Of a DNA stretch of 64,000 bases, positions 33,500 to 54,439 are shown piece after piece. Source of the DNA: Phymorhynchus buccinoides (taxonomy: Eukaryota > Mollusca > Gastropoda > Neogastropoda > Raphitomidae); NCBI GenBank assembly GCA_017654935.2, contig CM065690.1, forward strand, positions 28,450,799-28,514,798. The letters are read 5' to 3'. Below the pieces are notes generated by a model, which was not told the origin of the DNA, ran no database searches, and was given only the letters and a program-made list of their open reading frames with translations. Each line of letters starts with the position of its first letter. The first letter of the stretch is position 1. The position numbers were made by a program, and so were the translations under genes.

Positions 33500-36120
33500 T
33501 AATAAACTTCTTCTGACTCCATCAGGACATCAAGGGCGGGGGAGTTTTTGTGGCTACCCCCCCTTGGGATCGGATGGAATTAACAAAACTATTTAATTAC
33601 AGCAATGGAGGCCTCTGGCGGTATGTTCCCCCACTTATAATCAATAACAGAATATAATACAGTAAGACTGTAACTAAAATTGTTTTAACTATGAGCAACT
33701 CATGACCGTACTAGACATAAACAAACCAAAATAAATCTTAATTGTAACTTTTAAACCAAATATACCAAACCTTTTTAAGACATAGATTTTAACAAAACAA
33801 TCTTAAAGCTATGGGGTTGAGTCCCGTGGCTTGACTAAAGTAGAACATAAATTTTTAACACAAATTTTATAAATTCACATATGCGAAAATAACATTATAC
33901 CTTGCCCTATGGACAACATTAATTAAATTAAACACTTGTTAAAACTTTAACATAGTTTAAAAATTCAACTTAGTTATAATTTAAATATTAAACAATAACG
34001 TTATTTGTAAAAAATCAAACAGTTTGTCTGTAAAAGTTGTGTATATAATAACAATGAACATATTAATATTAATAGCTTTTTGGCCAAATAATTTTTTGAC
34101 AGTTATCTCTGTGTCAAATAAATCTGTAATTAAAAACTTATAGGTAACCATTAGTTGTGTTTGGTCCCAAGGGAACAAAACCTAATGAGATGTACATATG
34201 GAAAAAGGAAATAAAAGAATAACTTCTACTTTCTCATAACTTTGAAAAAAAAGTTTTTTAAACTGTATATTAGCTTGAATACAGGCTTTTGCCTGTCAAG
34301 TTTTTTAATAATAAAAGCTCCTCCTGAGCACAAACACGGATTGTTTTTATCCAATTGCTCAGTTGAGCCTAAAACGCATGAATTTTAACTGTAGCCCTGG
34401 GGTTTTTTAATCAGACCCCCTCCAATCTGCCAGACTTTAAAGCAAACAGCTAAATATCTTTTAAAAAAACAAAATATTTTATCACAAACTTAAATTTTAT
34501 ATTCTTCAGCTTGCGCTATCTAAATAAAAAATTCTTTATAAACTGATAAAATAAATAACTCATTCTTCTAAAAACTTTATCTCAATAAAACTTAAAATCC
34601 ACCTTTTTTCTAGGATCTTTATAAATTAAAATGCCTCAAATAGTCTTTTGACTCAGAGGGCGTAAAATCTCTATTTTTCTCTCTCTCAAATCAATTGGAT
34701 GGGCCCCGTTGGTCTGGCTGGCCGAAGCCTTAGTCATAACTTCCTTTGGTCAGCATTTTTGATCAAGAAGGGAAACAAACCAAAATAAGATTTAACTGTA
34801 AACTTTTAAATAAATGATTTTAATGACGGGTATAGGGTCCCTCCGGACAGCGGGCCGCGTACCTACCCACAGTCCACTCCCAAACCCATACAAATTTTCA
34901 GTTTTCCCTTTTTAACTTACGGCATGTATTACACATGACCGGTAGGATTCTTTTGAATCCGAGTAAATTTTACTCCCCCTCCCCTAGTAGATGGGTGCGC
35001 GGCCCGACCTCCGGGGGGGTGCCTTCGTAGTCGTGAACGTGAAATTACGGTCAGGGTTATCCCAATAGGGGAAGACGGGGTAAAAAGCGCATGGGCGGGT
35101 AAGAAGCCCACCCCAATTATCTCATGAAATGAAGCAAATTTCAGTCTCATTTTGCCCATGAGACGAGCGTTAATGTCTAGCATTCGTCTCATGGGCAAAT
35201 TTGACTGAAATTTTCTTTAGTTCATGAGATAATTGGGGTGGGCTTCTTACCCGCCCATGCGCGTTTTACCCCGTCTTCCCCTAGGTCCCCCCGCACTTAA
35301 TGCTGGACCTATATAACGACGCCCTACCACTGTTTTGGCCGGAGAGGAGGGGTCCCTCTACCTCCCTCCCTCCGACCTAAACAAGTAGGAATCGTTAACT
35401 ATCCCCGTCATAAAGTACTAAGTTTTAAATTTTGGTTTTAAAAATATCTTAAATATAGATGGTTTTTAATAAACTATTAAAATAACAAAATTTCTTTAAA
35501 AATCTTAACAATTGGAGACTGGGGGTCCAAGAGCAACTTTTTCTGCCCGGGCTCGGCCAAATTTGTTAGCGCCTTCCTTTTTGAGTCTGAGGCAGAGTTG
35601 AGTTTGTAAATATTTTTTCTTGGGACCCCAGTCTATTCATTTTTCATACAATCTTTTCTCACTATGTGAGAAATTGATTGACATATTCTTTTTAAAATAT
35701 AGTATAAATAGTTGTCCACTTGTAGTGATAACTTTTTAACAATGAGAATTTTTCAAAAATAAAGTCTCTAAGACACAAACATGTAAATATCGTTTTTTGA
35801 CCTTAAATTGAATTTTTTAACATTTTCATTAAATACTCGTTCTTTTAAACATTATTGTGGTCCTGAAGTTTTAATCATTAGGCTCTCGCCAGGAGGGGTG
35901 CAGCTCTAAAAACATAATTTTAATCATTCATTTTTATCTAAAAAGTCAAGTTTTAACTAGACAGTAGTCTCGTACGGGCCATGGCTCATAAAATGTAAAA
36001 ACCTTGACCTTTATTCAAGAGATAAACAATTATAAATAGTAAAACAAATATCTAAAGTAAAATAAAACATCTTTTTTCTCTTCCCCTTCCCCCCTTTTCC
36101 AAATAACTAAAAATAAATCG
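33500..36120. other. AT-rich non-coding stretch
   Basis: No ORF above about 90 codons and no LINE ORF2. It contains the family A MITE at 35066-35283. It could be 3' sequence of the ORF1 element, but no LINE tail was recognised. Confidence 0.6.
35066..35283. mobile_element. Palindromic MITE, family A
   Basis: 218 bp, TA at both ends, full length and nearly identical to 2062-2279. One visible change is GCGTTTTACC in place of GCTTTTTACC in the right arm. It sits in AT-rich non-coding DNA downstream of the LINE ORF1. Confidence 0.85.
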
Positions 36121-36123
36121 TAA

Positions 36124-36157
36124 TGTCCCATATGGCTTCGGCCGAGAGGACGAAAAG
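36124..36157 (+). repeat. TGTCCCATATG hairpin motif, instance 5
   Basis: TGTCCCATATGGCTTCGGCC, GAGAGGACGAAAAGC. The inner stem is GGC/GCC closed by TTCG. It lies just before the 775-bp tandem duplication. Confidence 0.55.
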
Positions 36158-36168
36158 CATAATTAACC

Positions 36169-37706
36169 AAATCAATCATTCCCAACCGGGAGTCCGTAGT
36201 GAGAGGGTCTCTCTCTCTCGCTACGCGATGACCCGATGCAATGGTGGCAGTTGCATCGAAGTCTTGCTGTGTGGCAGCCAGCGAGAAGGGCGACGCCGGA
36301 TCTCCTCCCTCACCATGGGAGTTGAACGACTTGCGGACGGGATGGATCGACGGGCAGCAACTTGGATCATCTCTGCAGTATGCCGATGCCCAGTGGACGT
36401 TACGGGCGGGAGAACTTGGGCAGCTTCCGCCTGTCTACTGGGGGTATTCACATCCGCCTGCAGAGAGGGCTCGACTTGGCTGCGTGTCTACCAGCCCGCC
36501 CGCAACGACATCGACTCCCCGGTATGGAGCAGGTCGCCCTGTGGTCCTGACGACGGCCTTAGGAGGAAGAAGACCATCTACAGCAGGAGCTATCTTTGAC
36601 GCCAACGCCAACGGCAGCGACAAACTTCATCAGATGCTCGCATCTATGCACCAAAATTCAACGATGCTAACATCAGCATCATGCAACAGTTCCAGACTCG
36701 GATCCCCGTCCGAGATGTTCCCGCAACCGACAGCGTTATCCGCGATTCCAGGGTGCGCAATGTGTTCCGTGTCATCGAAAGACGACGTATGCCACGTCAC
36801 GAACTCTACTTTCATCATTCAACGGCCCCCATCATCATCATCATCCAACGAGAAGACTACCCAGCCTTCATGCAGAACGTCCATAAGGACCTACGGTCAA
36901 TTGGACGCAAATCTCACCATCTTATATATTATATTATTATACAAATCAATCCATTCCCAACCGGGAGTCCGTAGTGAGAGGGTCTCTCTCTCTCGCTACG
37001 CGATGACCCGATGCAATGGTGGCAGTTGCATCGAAGTCTTGCTGTGTGGCAGCCAGCGAGAAGGGCGACGCCGGATCTCCTCCCTCACCATGGGAGTTGA
37101 ACGACTTGCGGACGGGATGGATCGACGGGCAGCAACTTGGATCGTCTCTGCAGTATGCCGATGCCCAGTGGACGTTACGGGCGGGAGAACTTGGGCAGCT
37201 ACCGCCTGTCTACTGGGGGTATTCACATCCGCCTGCAGAGAGGGCTCGACTTGGCTGCGTGTCTACCAGCCCGCCCGCAACGACATCGACTCCCCGGTAT
37301 GGAGCAGGTCGCCCTGTGGTCCTGACGACGGCCTTAGGAGGAAGAAGACCATCTACAGCAGGAGCTATCTTTGACGCCAACGCCAACGGCAGCGACAAGC
37401 TTCATCAGATGCTCGCATCTATGCACCAAAATTCAACGATGCTAACATCAGCATCATGCAACAGTTCCAGACTCGGATCCCCGTCCGAGATGTTCCCGCA
37501 ACCGACAGCGTTATCCGCGATTCCAGGGTGCGCAATGTGTTCCGTGTCATCGAAAGACGACGTATGCCACGTCACGAACTCTACTTTCATCATTCAACGG
37601 CCCCCATCATCATCATCATCCAACGAGAAGACTACCCAGCCTTCATGCAGAACGTCCATAAGGACCTACGGTCAATTGGACGCAAATCTCACCATCTTAT
37701 ATATAC
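36169..37706 (+). repeat. 775-bp head-to-tail tandem duplication, GC-rich, open in several frames
   Basis: Unit 1 is 36169-36942 and unit 2 is 36943-37706. Both are bounded by AAATCAATC, and a third AAATCAATC follows unit 2. They differ by a few substitutions, one extra C near the start of unit 2, and a TATATTATTAT insertion at the end of unit 1. The unit is GC-rich within AT-rich flanks. The final third of one plus frame (from 36681 and from 37456) encodes a plausible globular stretch (FQTRIPVRDVPATDSVIRDS, RHELYFHH, REDYPAFMQNVHKDLR), but earlier parts of that frame have stops. I do not recognise the protein. Confidence 0.85.
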
Positions 37707-38479
37707 AAATCAATCTCTTTTGTCGTACTCCACGTTCCGGGAACCTTTTCTTTCTTTTATGTTACCCTTCTTTTCGTTGAGCTGATCTCCCCCTTGTTGG
37801 GGTGGGCCTGCGGGGGGTGCTGACGCAGGGATGGCCTGCGTATCGCCCCCCTCGCCTGTCTCGCCCCCTCATTGTGTGCTGAGACCCTCCGATCCCCCCC
37901 CCCCCCCCTATTCTTTTGTTGTTCCCGGAATATAATGTAAATAATAAACTAAAAATAAAACTTTACCTTTTTAAGAAAATGAATACCAAATATCCATGAT
38001 GTAAATACTTTCCCCTGCTCTACTCCCCAGGGAAGTCCCAGGGGAGAGAGTTCTCTCCCCCGGTTAGGATACTTTTAAATTTTTATAAAATAGGGCCTTC
38101 GCCCCGTGATCTATATTATAGATCACAAATGTTTGTAAATAGACTAAATAATCATCTGTAAATACAATTCTTTTAATATAAATAAAGGACAGTTTTGTCT
38201 TTTAATAATAAAATAAAGCTTTTTGGAGTTTTTAAACCCGTAGCCCTGAATTTTAAACTTTATTGGTTGTTTCGGTCGACCCAGACAAGAATTTCAAATT
38301 TTATATAACAATTTACTATTTTAGAGTTCCTTTAACACGAACTTCGGTTCCAAAGTCATCTTAAACCCGAACCTCGGTTCACAATCATTTTAAGTGATTA
38401 TTTTAAACTTGCTAGTTAAGAGAATTCCCATTCCCACTATATGTTTTATTTTCATTTACCCATACCCTACTAATACACA

Positions 38480-38519
38480 TGTCCCATATGTGCCCCCCCG
38501 GGCCGAGAGGACGTAAAAC
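38480..38519 (+). repeat. TGTCCCATATG hairpin motif, instance 6
   Basis: TGTCCCATATGTGCCCCCCC, GGGCCGAGAGGACGTAAAAC. The inner stem is GCCC/GGGC. Confidence 0.55.
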
Positions 38520-39125
38520 ACCAACATTCCTCCTCCAAATCAGTCTCTCTGACCTGCTATCTCGATCACTACCTGTACATCCTCCTATGGGGAGCGATCA
38601 TCCTTGTTGGGCTGTGAGTATCAGTATTTTTCGACTTTGATTTATTTCATGATGGTGGTGTAGAACAAATTAAATTCGGACTTAGGATTGCAACTATTTC
38701 GCTGAGATGCTAATTCATTTAGAGCTTAGAGAGCTTGGGATGGCTTCTTATAATTCATTATAAAACTAACGAAGTAAGTCTACAGAAATGATGAAATTGA
38801 TCTAGGTGCATGATAGACTGAATCCTTGTGGAAAACAGTCCTAGTAAAAGAATGCGAGGAATTAGTGTGTTGATTTTACAAATCTGTGTAAGTACGGGTT
38901 TTAAAGATTGGAAACGTCAGTAAAGAAATCTGAGCTTCGAATCTGTAATACATGTCGTAGAGGAACTTCGACTAAAATCGGTAACAAACGTCATAATTGG
39001 ATGACCGGTTGAAACACGTGGCGGACCGAGATTTCTAGATTTGAATGAGTAGGTCGCAAGTCTAGCGCATCATTCAATCATTCTTTGGGTTAGCAAGACT
39101 ATTGATTGTAAGACACGTGTAGCCA

Positions 39126-39127
<2 letters not shown>

Positions 39128-39190
<63 letters not shown>
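39128..39190. repeat. CT microsatellite
   Basis: 63 bp of uninterrupted (CT)n in otherwise featureless AT-rich DNA. Confidence 0.95.
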
Positions 39191-39193
<3 letters not shown>

Positions 39194-40393
39194 TGTGTAA
39201 CGGTTTTCCTTGAGACTCAAACTATGGTTCGTTTTGTGGATCACAAGTAGTATTTTGTTGTTGTTGTAGACAAGTAGATTTTATGATCGTTTTTGGGTTG
39301 GATATTTTGGTTTTGTCATGTTTGAGTTTTTCTGTCATGTGTCATGTGTAATGCTTGGCATGTAAGTGACTTTCATTGGCTAATGAAAGTCCATGAGGGG
39401 CTTTCTTTTCTTTGTCACATAGAAGTGATAAAGCTTAGAAGAGACTCTATGCTATTTTGTGTTGTGTATCATGTAGGTTTCCATTTTAAATCTGATTTTC
39501 AATTCCTTTTTGTATTTCTGATTTTCAGTCAGAAGTTTCAATCATTTTTATTTCATCTTTGTTTATGTGTGTTGTGTATAAACACAAAGTTTTCATTTAC
39601 AAAAAAGGTTTATTTTGGTTTAATTGACTGGTGACTAGGATTGTACGAAAACACTTATGCATGCTATGTCAAATCAATTCAAATCAGATTGGATTAAAGC
39701 AACAATTGCAGTTTGACATTGGAATGCATTTCTTATAATAAGGTTCTTGGGTAAGAATATGATCACGTCTTCGTTCTTCACTAATTACCAGTTAATGTCT
39801 AGTTTTATATTATTTTGACACAAACATCTTTTCATTGTCATAAAATGACATTGACCACAAGACAGAGTGAGGGTGTGGTAACTCCCCAATTGTGTCCAGG
39901 TGTGGCTTGTCATTGTTGGTTGTGTTGGCTTGTTTAGCCAGTAAAGATTCCCTGAGGGTTAAAGGGAAGGAATGTGCATTGGAAATGTTTAGTGTCAACT
40001 GTAAGACATGTAGTAGAAAGGCAAACATGATAATTGGTTCCATACCATACTTGTCATTGTGTAACTGGGAACTGGTATTACAGTTTGCATGGATTAATAG
40101 TCCAGGAAAAGTTGTTACCGTGGCAATGTTTTATGTTTGCAAGTTAGTTATTTGTTTCTTTTTATGTCTTACAGGTGTGTTCTGCTGAGCTTGAAATAAA
40201 CACCAAATAAACCACTCCATGTGGCCCTGTGGTTAATTGGTGAGAAAGAGACCTCTAAGTTCCTTCCCCTCCTCTACAACCCTGCAAACACCCCCTTACC
40301 CCCCCTTTTTACCCTTTCAACAACTGTTATTGTGGTTTTGTTCATCAATCAGATTGGCATAGCTGTGGCGCTTTTTGAACTATCATTGTCGTC

Positions 40394-40836
40394 TTAATCA
40401 TAACTGTATTTAAAAACATTAATTTTGGGGTCACTATCTAGGAGGTTTTTGAAATGGTTAGTGTTGGAAGCAAGTTTAGTTTGTGCAGGGAGATTGTTCC
40501 AGTGCTGGGTGACTCTATTAGAAAAGAAGTTTTTCCTCATATTAGTTCTACTGTATTGGGTTAGTATTTTTAAATCACTGTTACGGGTTCTCAAATCGTT
40601 AGACAATTGAAACAAATGCTTGTTAGTTTTGTCAGGGTTATTCAAAATTGTATATACAGTTATCAAATCTCCCCTTAATCTTCTAAATTTTAAGGATGGT
40701 AAACTTAACTTATGAAGTCTGTCCCCGTATTCCAATTTTTTTAAAAAATTGATTTTATTAATTTGGTTGCTCGCCTTTGTACCCTTTCAATTTGTGTAGA
40801 TTGTCTTTTAAGAAAAGGGTTCCAAATTAGATTTCG
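40394..40836 (-). mobile_element. LINE fragment: C-terminal end of a jockey/CR1-type reverse transcriptase ORF
   Basis: On the minus strand the frame 40836-40745 reads NLIWNPFLKRQ and ERVQRRATKLI. After a break in an A/T run near 40742 it resumes with LEYGDRLHKL, LKFRRLRGDLITVYTIL and RKNFFSNRVTQHWNNLP, ending in a stop at 40394. ERVQRRATK and WNxLP near the end are typical of the thumb/connection region of jockey-like RTs. It is 5'-truncated and has one frameshift. Confidence 0.8.
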
Positions 40837-40945
40837 GATGAGACGATAAACCGAGGTCCCGTGTGCTCATGCACTTAGCACACGTTAAACCCAGTGGCAA
40901 TGAAAAAATTGTCATTTGGTCAAAATTTACCTCCCTCCCTTCCCT
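40836..40945 (+). mobile_element. Gastropod-type dispersed short element
   Basis: Begins GATGAGACGATAAACCGAGG and contains GTGTGCTCATGCACTTAGCA, then TTAAACCCAGTGGCAATG. From general knowledge this matches a short interspersed sequence common in gastropod genomes. It abuts the minus-strand LINE fragment at 40394-40836. Confidence 0.45.
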
Positions 40946-40949
40946 TCCT

Positions 40950-41246
40950 CATCAGTCACAAAAAATCGCATGCACATTTTTTTTTAATGCCAGTGTGGTG
41001 CGCATCTGGCTGCGACGCCCTCTCCAGGTGGGAGCAACCCTAATTTCAGAGAGACGCCTAACCTATGTACCTAACCTATCCTAACAACTCTAATTTTCAT
41101 GAAGTGCTCTCCCCTATTTTTTTTTCCTTCCGAAAATCGTCTATTGAAAAATAAACTTGCTCTTCCTCTCTCAACAGATTTTTAATTATTTTTAAACTGA
41201 CTAGATCTATCTTCTACTTTTCTACCCCTCAACCTACATAATTTGT

Positions 41247-41277
<31 letters not shown>

Positions 41278-42000
41278 CTACATAACCACCCAGCTCTCAG
41301 TTAAAAAACCACACAACTGCTTAGAGCAATCTTTCTCTTTTCTTTACAATCAAATACAAATGCAGGTACATAAGAAAAACATGCACTTATTCAAATGACA
41401 ATCCTGAACGACGAAATCCAGCTTTTATTTTAACTGAACACAGCTGTAATTAATGCTCAGTACAAGTTTCTTTAACATTAATCTGTTCACAATTTTTTTT
41501 CTTATTAAACTTGCTCACGTATACAACACAATTAAACAGATTAAGAAAGGCAAAAACAAACAAACAAACATGACCAATCCCCCCGTCTGAGTTTAAAACG
41601 GGCTGCGGACCGTTTGCCAGTCATGTCGCAAGAGAAGGAGAATCCACTCAATTTGTTGTTCTTTACATTTGGGGGAACAACATTAACAACAATTCTGGGG
41701 AAAATTGAATCTAAGTGAAGTTCTTTTATTTATTTTGCTTGTCGTTCTTTTTAATCCCATAATTTTCTTTCGGATCATTGAATCTAAGTGAAGTTCTTTT
41801 CTTTATTTTGCTTGTCATTCTTTTTAATCCCATAATTTTCTTTCAGTTGTTGTTTACTCAGACAGGACAGTGGAGGAATGAGTGGGTTAAAATTCATGTT
41901 TTATTTGGAGATTATTTATTAGGGCCTACTGAATATCAAACACGAATCTTGTACAAACAGTTCCTATGAAGGAGGGACAGTCTACTTCCCAGAAAGATGT
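40950..42000. other. Intergenic, repeats only
   Basis: Fragment of family B (41092-41146), a CA tract (41248-41275), and a ~69-bp tandem pair at about 41710-41845 (ATTGAATCTAAGTGAAGTTC). No gene seen. Confidence 0.6.
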
Positions 42001-42011
42001 AATTATTATAC

Positions 42012-42338
42012 TGACATCTCCCCCCGTGGGGATACCGAGGGTCTTTCGTACAAATAGTTCCCCCACCTTCTGGAAGTTCTGTGCTTGTAACATTCCTCTA
42101 ATCCATCACTCTCCTTGACTTTGCCTTTTCCCTTTGCTTACTGTCATCTGCTATCTTTCTATCTTACCGGTCCATTCTCCTGCCTTTTTTTTCTAGAAAT
42201 TCTTACAAAAGATTTCTTCAGCCGAAGTCGGACATGCTGGGCCTAACTATTTCTTAGTTAGGCGTATAACGGCAGCATGACGCATCTACGCTCATATGCC
42301 AGGAAACTGTCTGAGCGAACGAAGAAGAAGAAGAATAC
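42012..42338 (+). mobile_element. Retroposon 3' end with GAA tail
   Basis: Single-copy member of the family at 11993-12418, in plus orientation. It starts at CCCCGTGGGGATACCGAGGG and ends CTGTCTGAGCGAACGAAGAA plus (GAA)n. It lies about 140 bp beyond the stop codon of the minus-strand gene, inside its probable 3' UTR or just beyond. Confidence 0.68.
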
Positions 42339-42478
42339 TGACATCTTAAGGCATCGTTTTTTTTGTATCCGTGTAACTCTAAATTGATCGTGTTTGTCTC
42401 CTCTCCGCAAGCTGACTGACAAGCCCATTAGGGGATTTGGGGGAACGGGAGTCTTGGTGTTGGTGGGTAGGGTAGGGG

Positions 42479-51227
<8,749 letters not shown>

Positions 51228-51489
51228 CGTTGTTCTGTGGGGACAACAATGAACGTTGAATTTGTTATTGTTCATTGAATTAAATAGCATATCAAGAAAC
51301 ACTGATGGAGGAATAAGGATCCTAGGATTCTCCTTCCTCCATCATCACAAGTCAGTGTTTATCAACAGGATCCAGCAGTCATCTCTTTTTTTCTTCTAGC
51401 ATGTCAATATTTTGATCAGTCGTCAATCCTGTAGAGGGTAGGCCTAATTATTGTTATTAGCAGAACGTAGGAGCCCTAATATAATGACA

Positions 51490-51707
51490 TAGGGGAAGAC
51501 GGGGTAAAAAGCGCATGGGCGGGTAAGAAGCCCACCCCAATTATCTCATGAAATGAAGCAAATTTCAGTCTCATTTTGCCCATGAGACGAGCGTTAATGT
51601 CTAGCATTCGTCTCATGGGCACATTTGACTGAAATTTTCTTTATTTCATGAGATAATTGGGGTGGGCTTCTTACCCGCCCATGCGCTTTTTACCCCGTCT
51701 TCCCCTA
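51490..51707. mobile_element. Palindromic MITE, family A (copy in block 2)
   Basis: Counterpart of 2062-2279 in the second block copy, at the same relative site. It was therefore present before the two copies diverged. Confidence 0.85.
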
Positions 51708-52233
51708 CATTTTGTGCAAACTTTTGCCAAAGGCAGCCGATGAAAAGGATTCTAAACAAATATCAGATAATGTTTCTGATTAGGAGGATATGTAATTAAA
51801 TCTGAAAGGATTCAAAAGACAGACCTGCAAATAGACCAATCTAATCTCCATGTGTCTGTCTGTCTTTCTGTCTATATATCTATCTGCCTCTATCTCGCCC
51901 CCCACACCCCTCTCTTTCTCTGTCTCTGTGAGAGCGCGCGCGTGCGTGTATGCGTGTATATCAGTGATCTCCTTTTTAAATATGCTTTATTTTTTTAAAG
52001 GCAGATGATTGGGGTACGGGCCTGTACTTCACATTCTCCAGGCTACGGGTACGGGGCTCAATCGTGGGACGCAAAAACTGTGCGCAATTGTCTGACATGT
52101 TCCTAACCCTATCCCTAACTGTATTCCTTACCACTAAGATGCGCTAAATACACGAGATAAGAAAATGCATTTCTTGACGTAAAATTCGACTAGGAAGAGT
52201 TACTATCCCTGAACATGGTCAGAGTGTTGCATC

Positions 52234-52521
52234 TCCCCCTCTCTCTCTCTCACTACGCCCAACTAAGAATAGCGCGTGATAAGACCCTAGCGGACTCATT
52301 CCCCCCTCTCTCTCTCTCTCTCACTACGCCCAACTAAGAATAGCGCGTGATAAGCCCCTAACGGACTCATTCCCCCCCTCTCTCTCTCTCTCTCTCACTA
52401 CGCCCAACTAAGAATAGCGCGTGATAAGCCCCTAGCGGACTCATTTCCCCCCCCCCCTCTCTCTCTCTCTCACTACGCCCAACTAAGAATAGCGCGTGAT
52501 AAGCCCCTAACGGACTCATCC

Positions 52522-52552
<31 letters not shown>

Positions 52553-52728
52553 ACTACGCCCAACTAAGAATAGCGCGTGATAAGCCCCTAGCGGACTCAT
52601 CCCCCCCCCCCCTCTCTCACTACGCCCAACTAAGAATAGCGCGTGATAAGCCCCTAGCAGACTCATTTCCCCCTCTCTCTCTCTCTCCCTCACTACGCCC
52701 AACTAAGAATAGCGCGTGATAAGCCCCT
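52234..52728. repeat. Seven-unit satellite of a foldback-arm monomer (block 2)
   Basis: Same seven units as 2806-3308, with different CT and C tract lengths and a change in the last unit (CCTAAAGG for CCTAGCGG). Confidence 0.85.
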
Positions 52729-53067
52729 AAAGGTTGAACTGCCCTCTGGCGGTCAATTTATCGTCCTAAGCTGCCCATTAGAACTAGGGCCTTTACGTTA
52801 ATTATTATTTCTGTCTGCGTGCATGTCTGACAGTGAACAAAAATATATTCCACTTCAGCACTGAATTACTGAACCGATCTTAACGAAATATGGTAGCCTG
52901 TCGTCATGGCCCTATAGTTGGGCCCAATAATGCCCGATTCTTGGTGTTGAGACATAGGGAGAATGAATGAATGAATGAATGACATTTAATTGAATTAATT
53001 TTTATGTTTTAGAAACTTGTCTGCCTGCTACTTCATAACTGTACAAATGTTGTTTTTGATAGATAAA

Positions 53068-53155
<88 letters not shown>

Positions 53156-53185
53156 CAGTGTGTATGTGTGTGTGTGTGTGTGTCA

Positions 53186-53224
<39 letters not shown>

Positions 53225-54439
53225 GATGTTTAATATGTTGGGGTCTCTGTGCATGTGGGCATTTCTCACTCTTTCACATGGTGGCACGGTGATGGGCAAG
53301 TTACATTGTGACTGGCCTGTCATTCCGTTGCCGTGGTGGGGGTGGGGGTGCTCACGTGTAAAGACACCCCTATTAGGGTGTTCGCCTCTATTGTATTTGA
53401 TTCTGTTTTTGCTTTTTGTATTGATCAATTGCAAGACACATTTCCTTGGTTTTTTTTTTTAAAGATCAGGACAATAAAATGATTGAAAAATGATTGATTG
53501 ATTGAATGAATGAAGATCAGGACAATAAAATGATTGAAAAATGATTGATTGATTGAATGAATGAATGATGTCTTGTGTTAAGCAGTATAAGCCCATCCAC
53601 AAGGGGGGCTGCGAATTGGAAAAAACTGACCAATAGTTGGCCTTTCCCATTTATTTATTTCTGTCAAATTGTCTTTTTTTTCCCTCTTTTTTCTTTCTTG
53701 TTTGTTTATTAATTTGGGAGGGGGGTAGGTCTTAGATTCTGCATGGGATAAACTAACCCAACAGCAACAAACAAACACAATTGCTGGCTTGCAGTTATGT
53801 CATCAGTGTCACTAGTCACAATCACTGAGGTCAAACAAACCAGCCTACCACAGAAGTGAAAGCTTACCCCAGCGGGGTGGGGGGTGGGGGTAACTGGCTT
53901 TGAAATACAGTGGATTCCTCATAACTCAAAAACTGATAACTCAAAAACACTGGATAACTCACAATGATGTGCTGGTCCCAATGTAGTAATCCTTTGTCTA
54001 TGTTAAAAAGTCTTTTCATATTGGCTATCTCAAAAGTAAAATATTAGTCCTTTCAATTTTCAGTTAAGCGATTTTCACTGTATATAGATTTAAGTGCTCA
54101 ATATACACGGGAAGAACCGATAAATTGAGCATGGAGGTGCTAATCTACATCTTTGCCGACAAATCGATGTACACTGCTTTCGCATTTTTCCAAAATGGCG
54201 GACAATGAAACAAACACCAACGCAAACAAAAATGTTTTTATAATACATTTTAGAAAATTATCATTGACCTCTCAGTATTAAGTAATGCACACTTTCTGTA
54301 TGCTACCAATGGCCTCTGAATGTATTCAGGGTCGAATCCTTCCCAAAATGGCAAACAATTCGAATTTGGAAAGGGGCATCAGTTCACGTGGGGTATATTT
54401 TTCGCAACACTGGAAGTACATTTAGGGGAAGAGGACGGA

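Larger units (their letters stand above)
37800..40380. other. AT-rich stretch with no gene I can support
   Basis: Contains hairpin motif instance 6 (38480), the CT microsatellite at 39128 and low-complexity AT-rich DNA. A GTG-initiated frame at 39892-40188 has no ATG. AAATAAACACCAAATAAACC at 40193-40212 could be a poly(A) region, but no upstream exon is convincing. Confidence 0.5.

Noticed and set aside
36241..37374. 377-codon frame across both 775-bp units
   Set aside because: It reads unit 1 in one frame and unit 2 in another because of a 1-bp offset. Low-complexity Ser/Pro content and no recognisable motif. I keep the tandem repeat but not the protein.
38535..38610. Possible membrane-segment exon (CYLDHYLYILLWGAIILVGL) before a GTGAGT donor
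   Set aside because: No start codon, no acceptor and no partner exon found. The hydrophobic run may be chance.
39892..40188. 99-codon frame with a signal-peptide-like start
   Set aside because: The first codon is GTG, not ATG. No acceptor or donor supports it as an exon.
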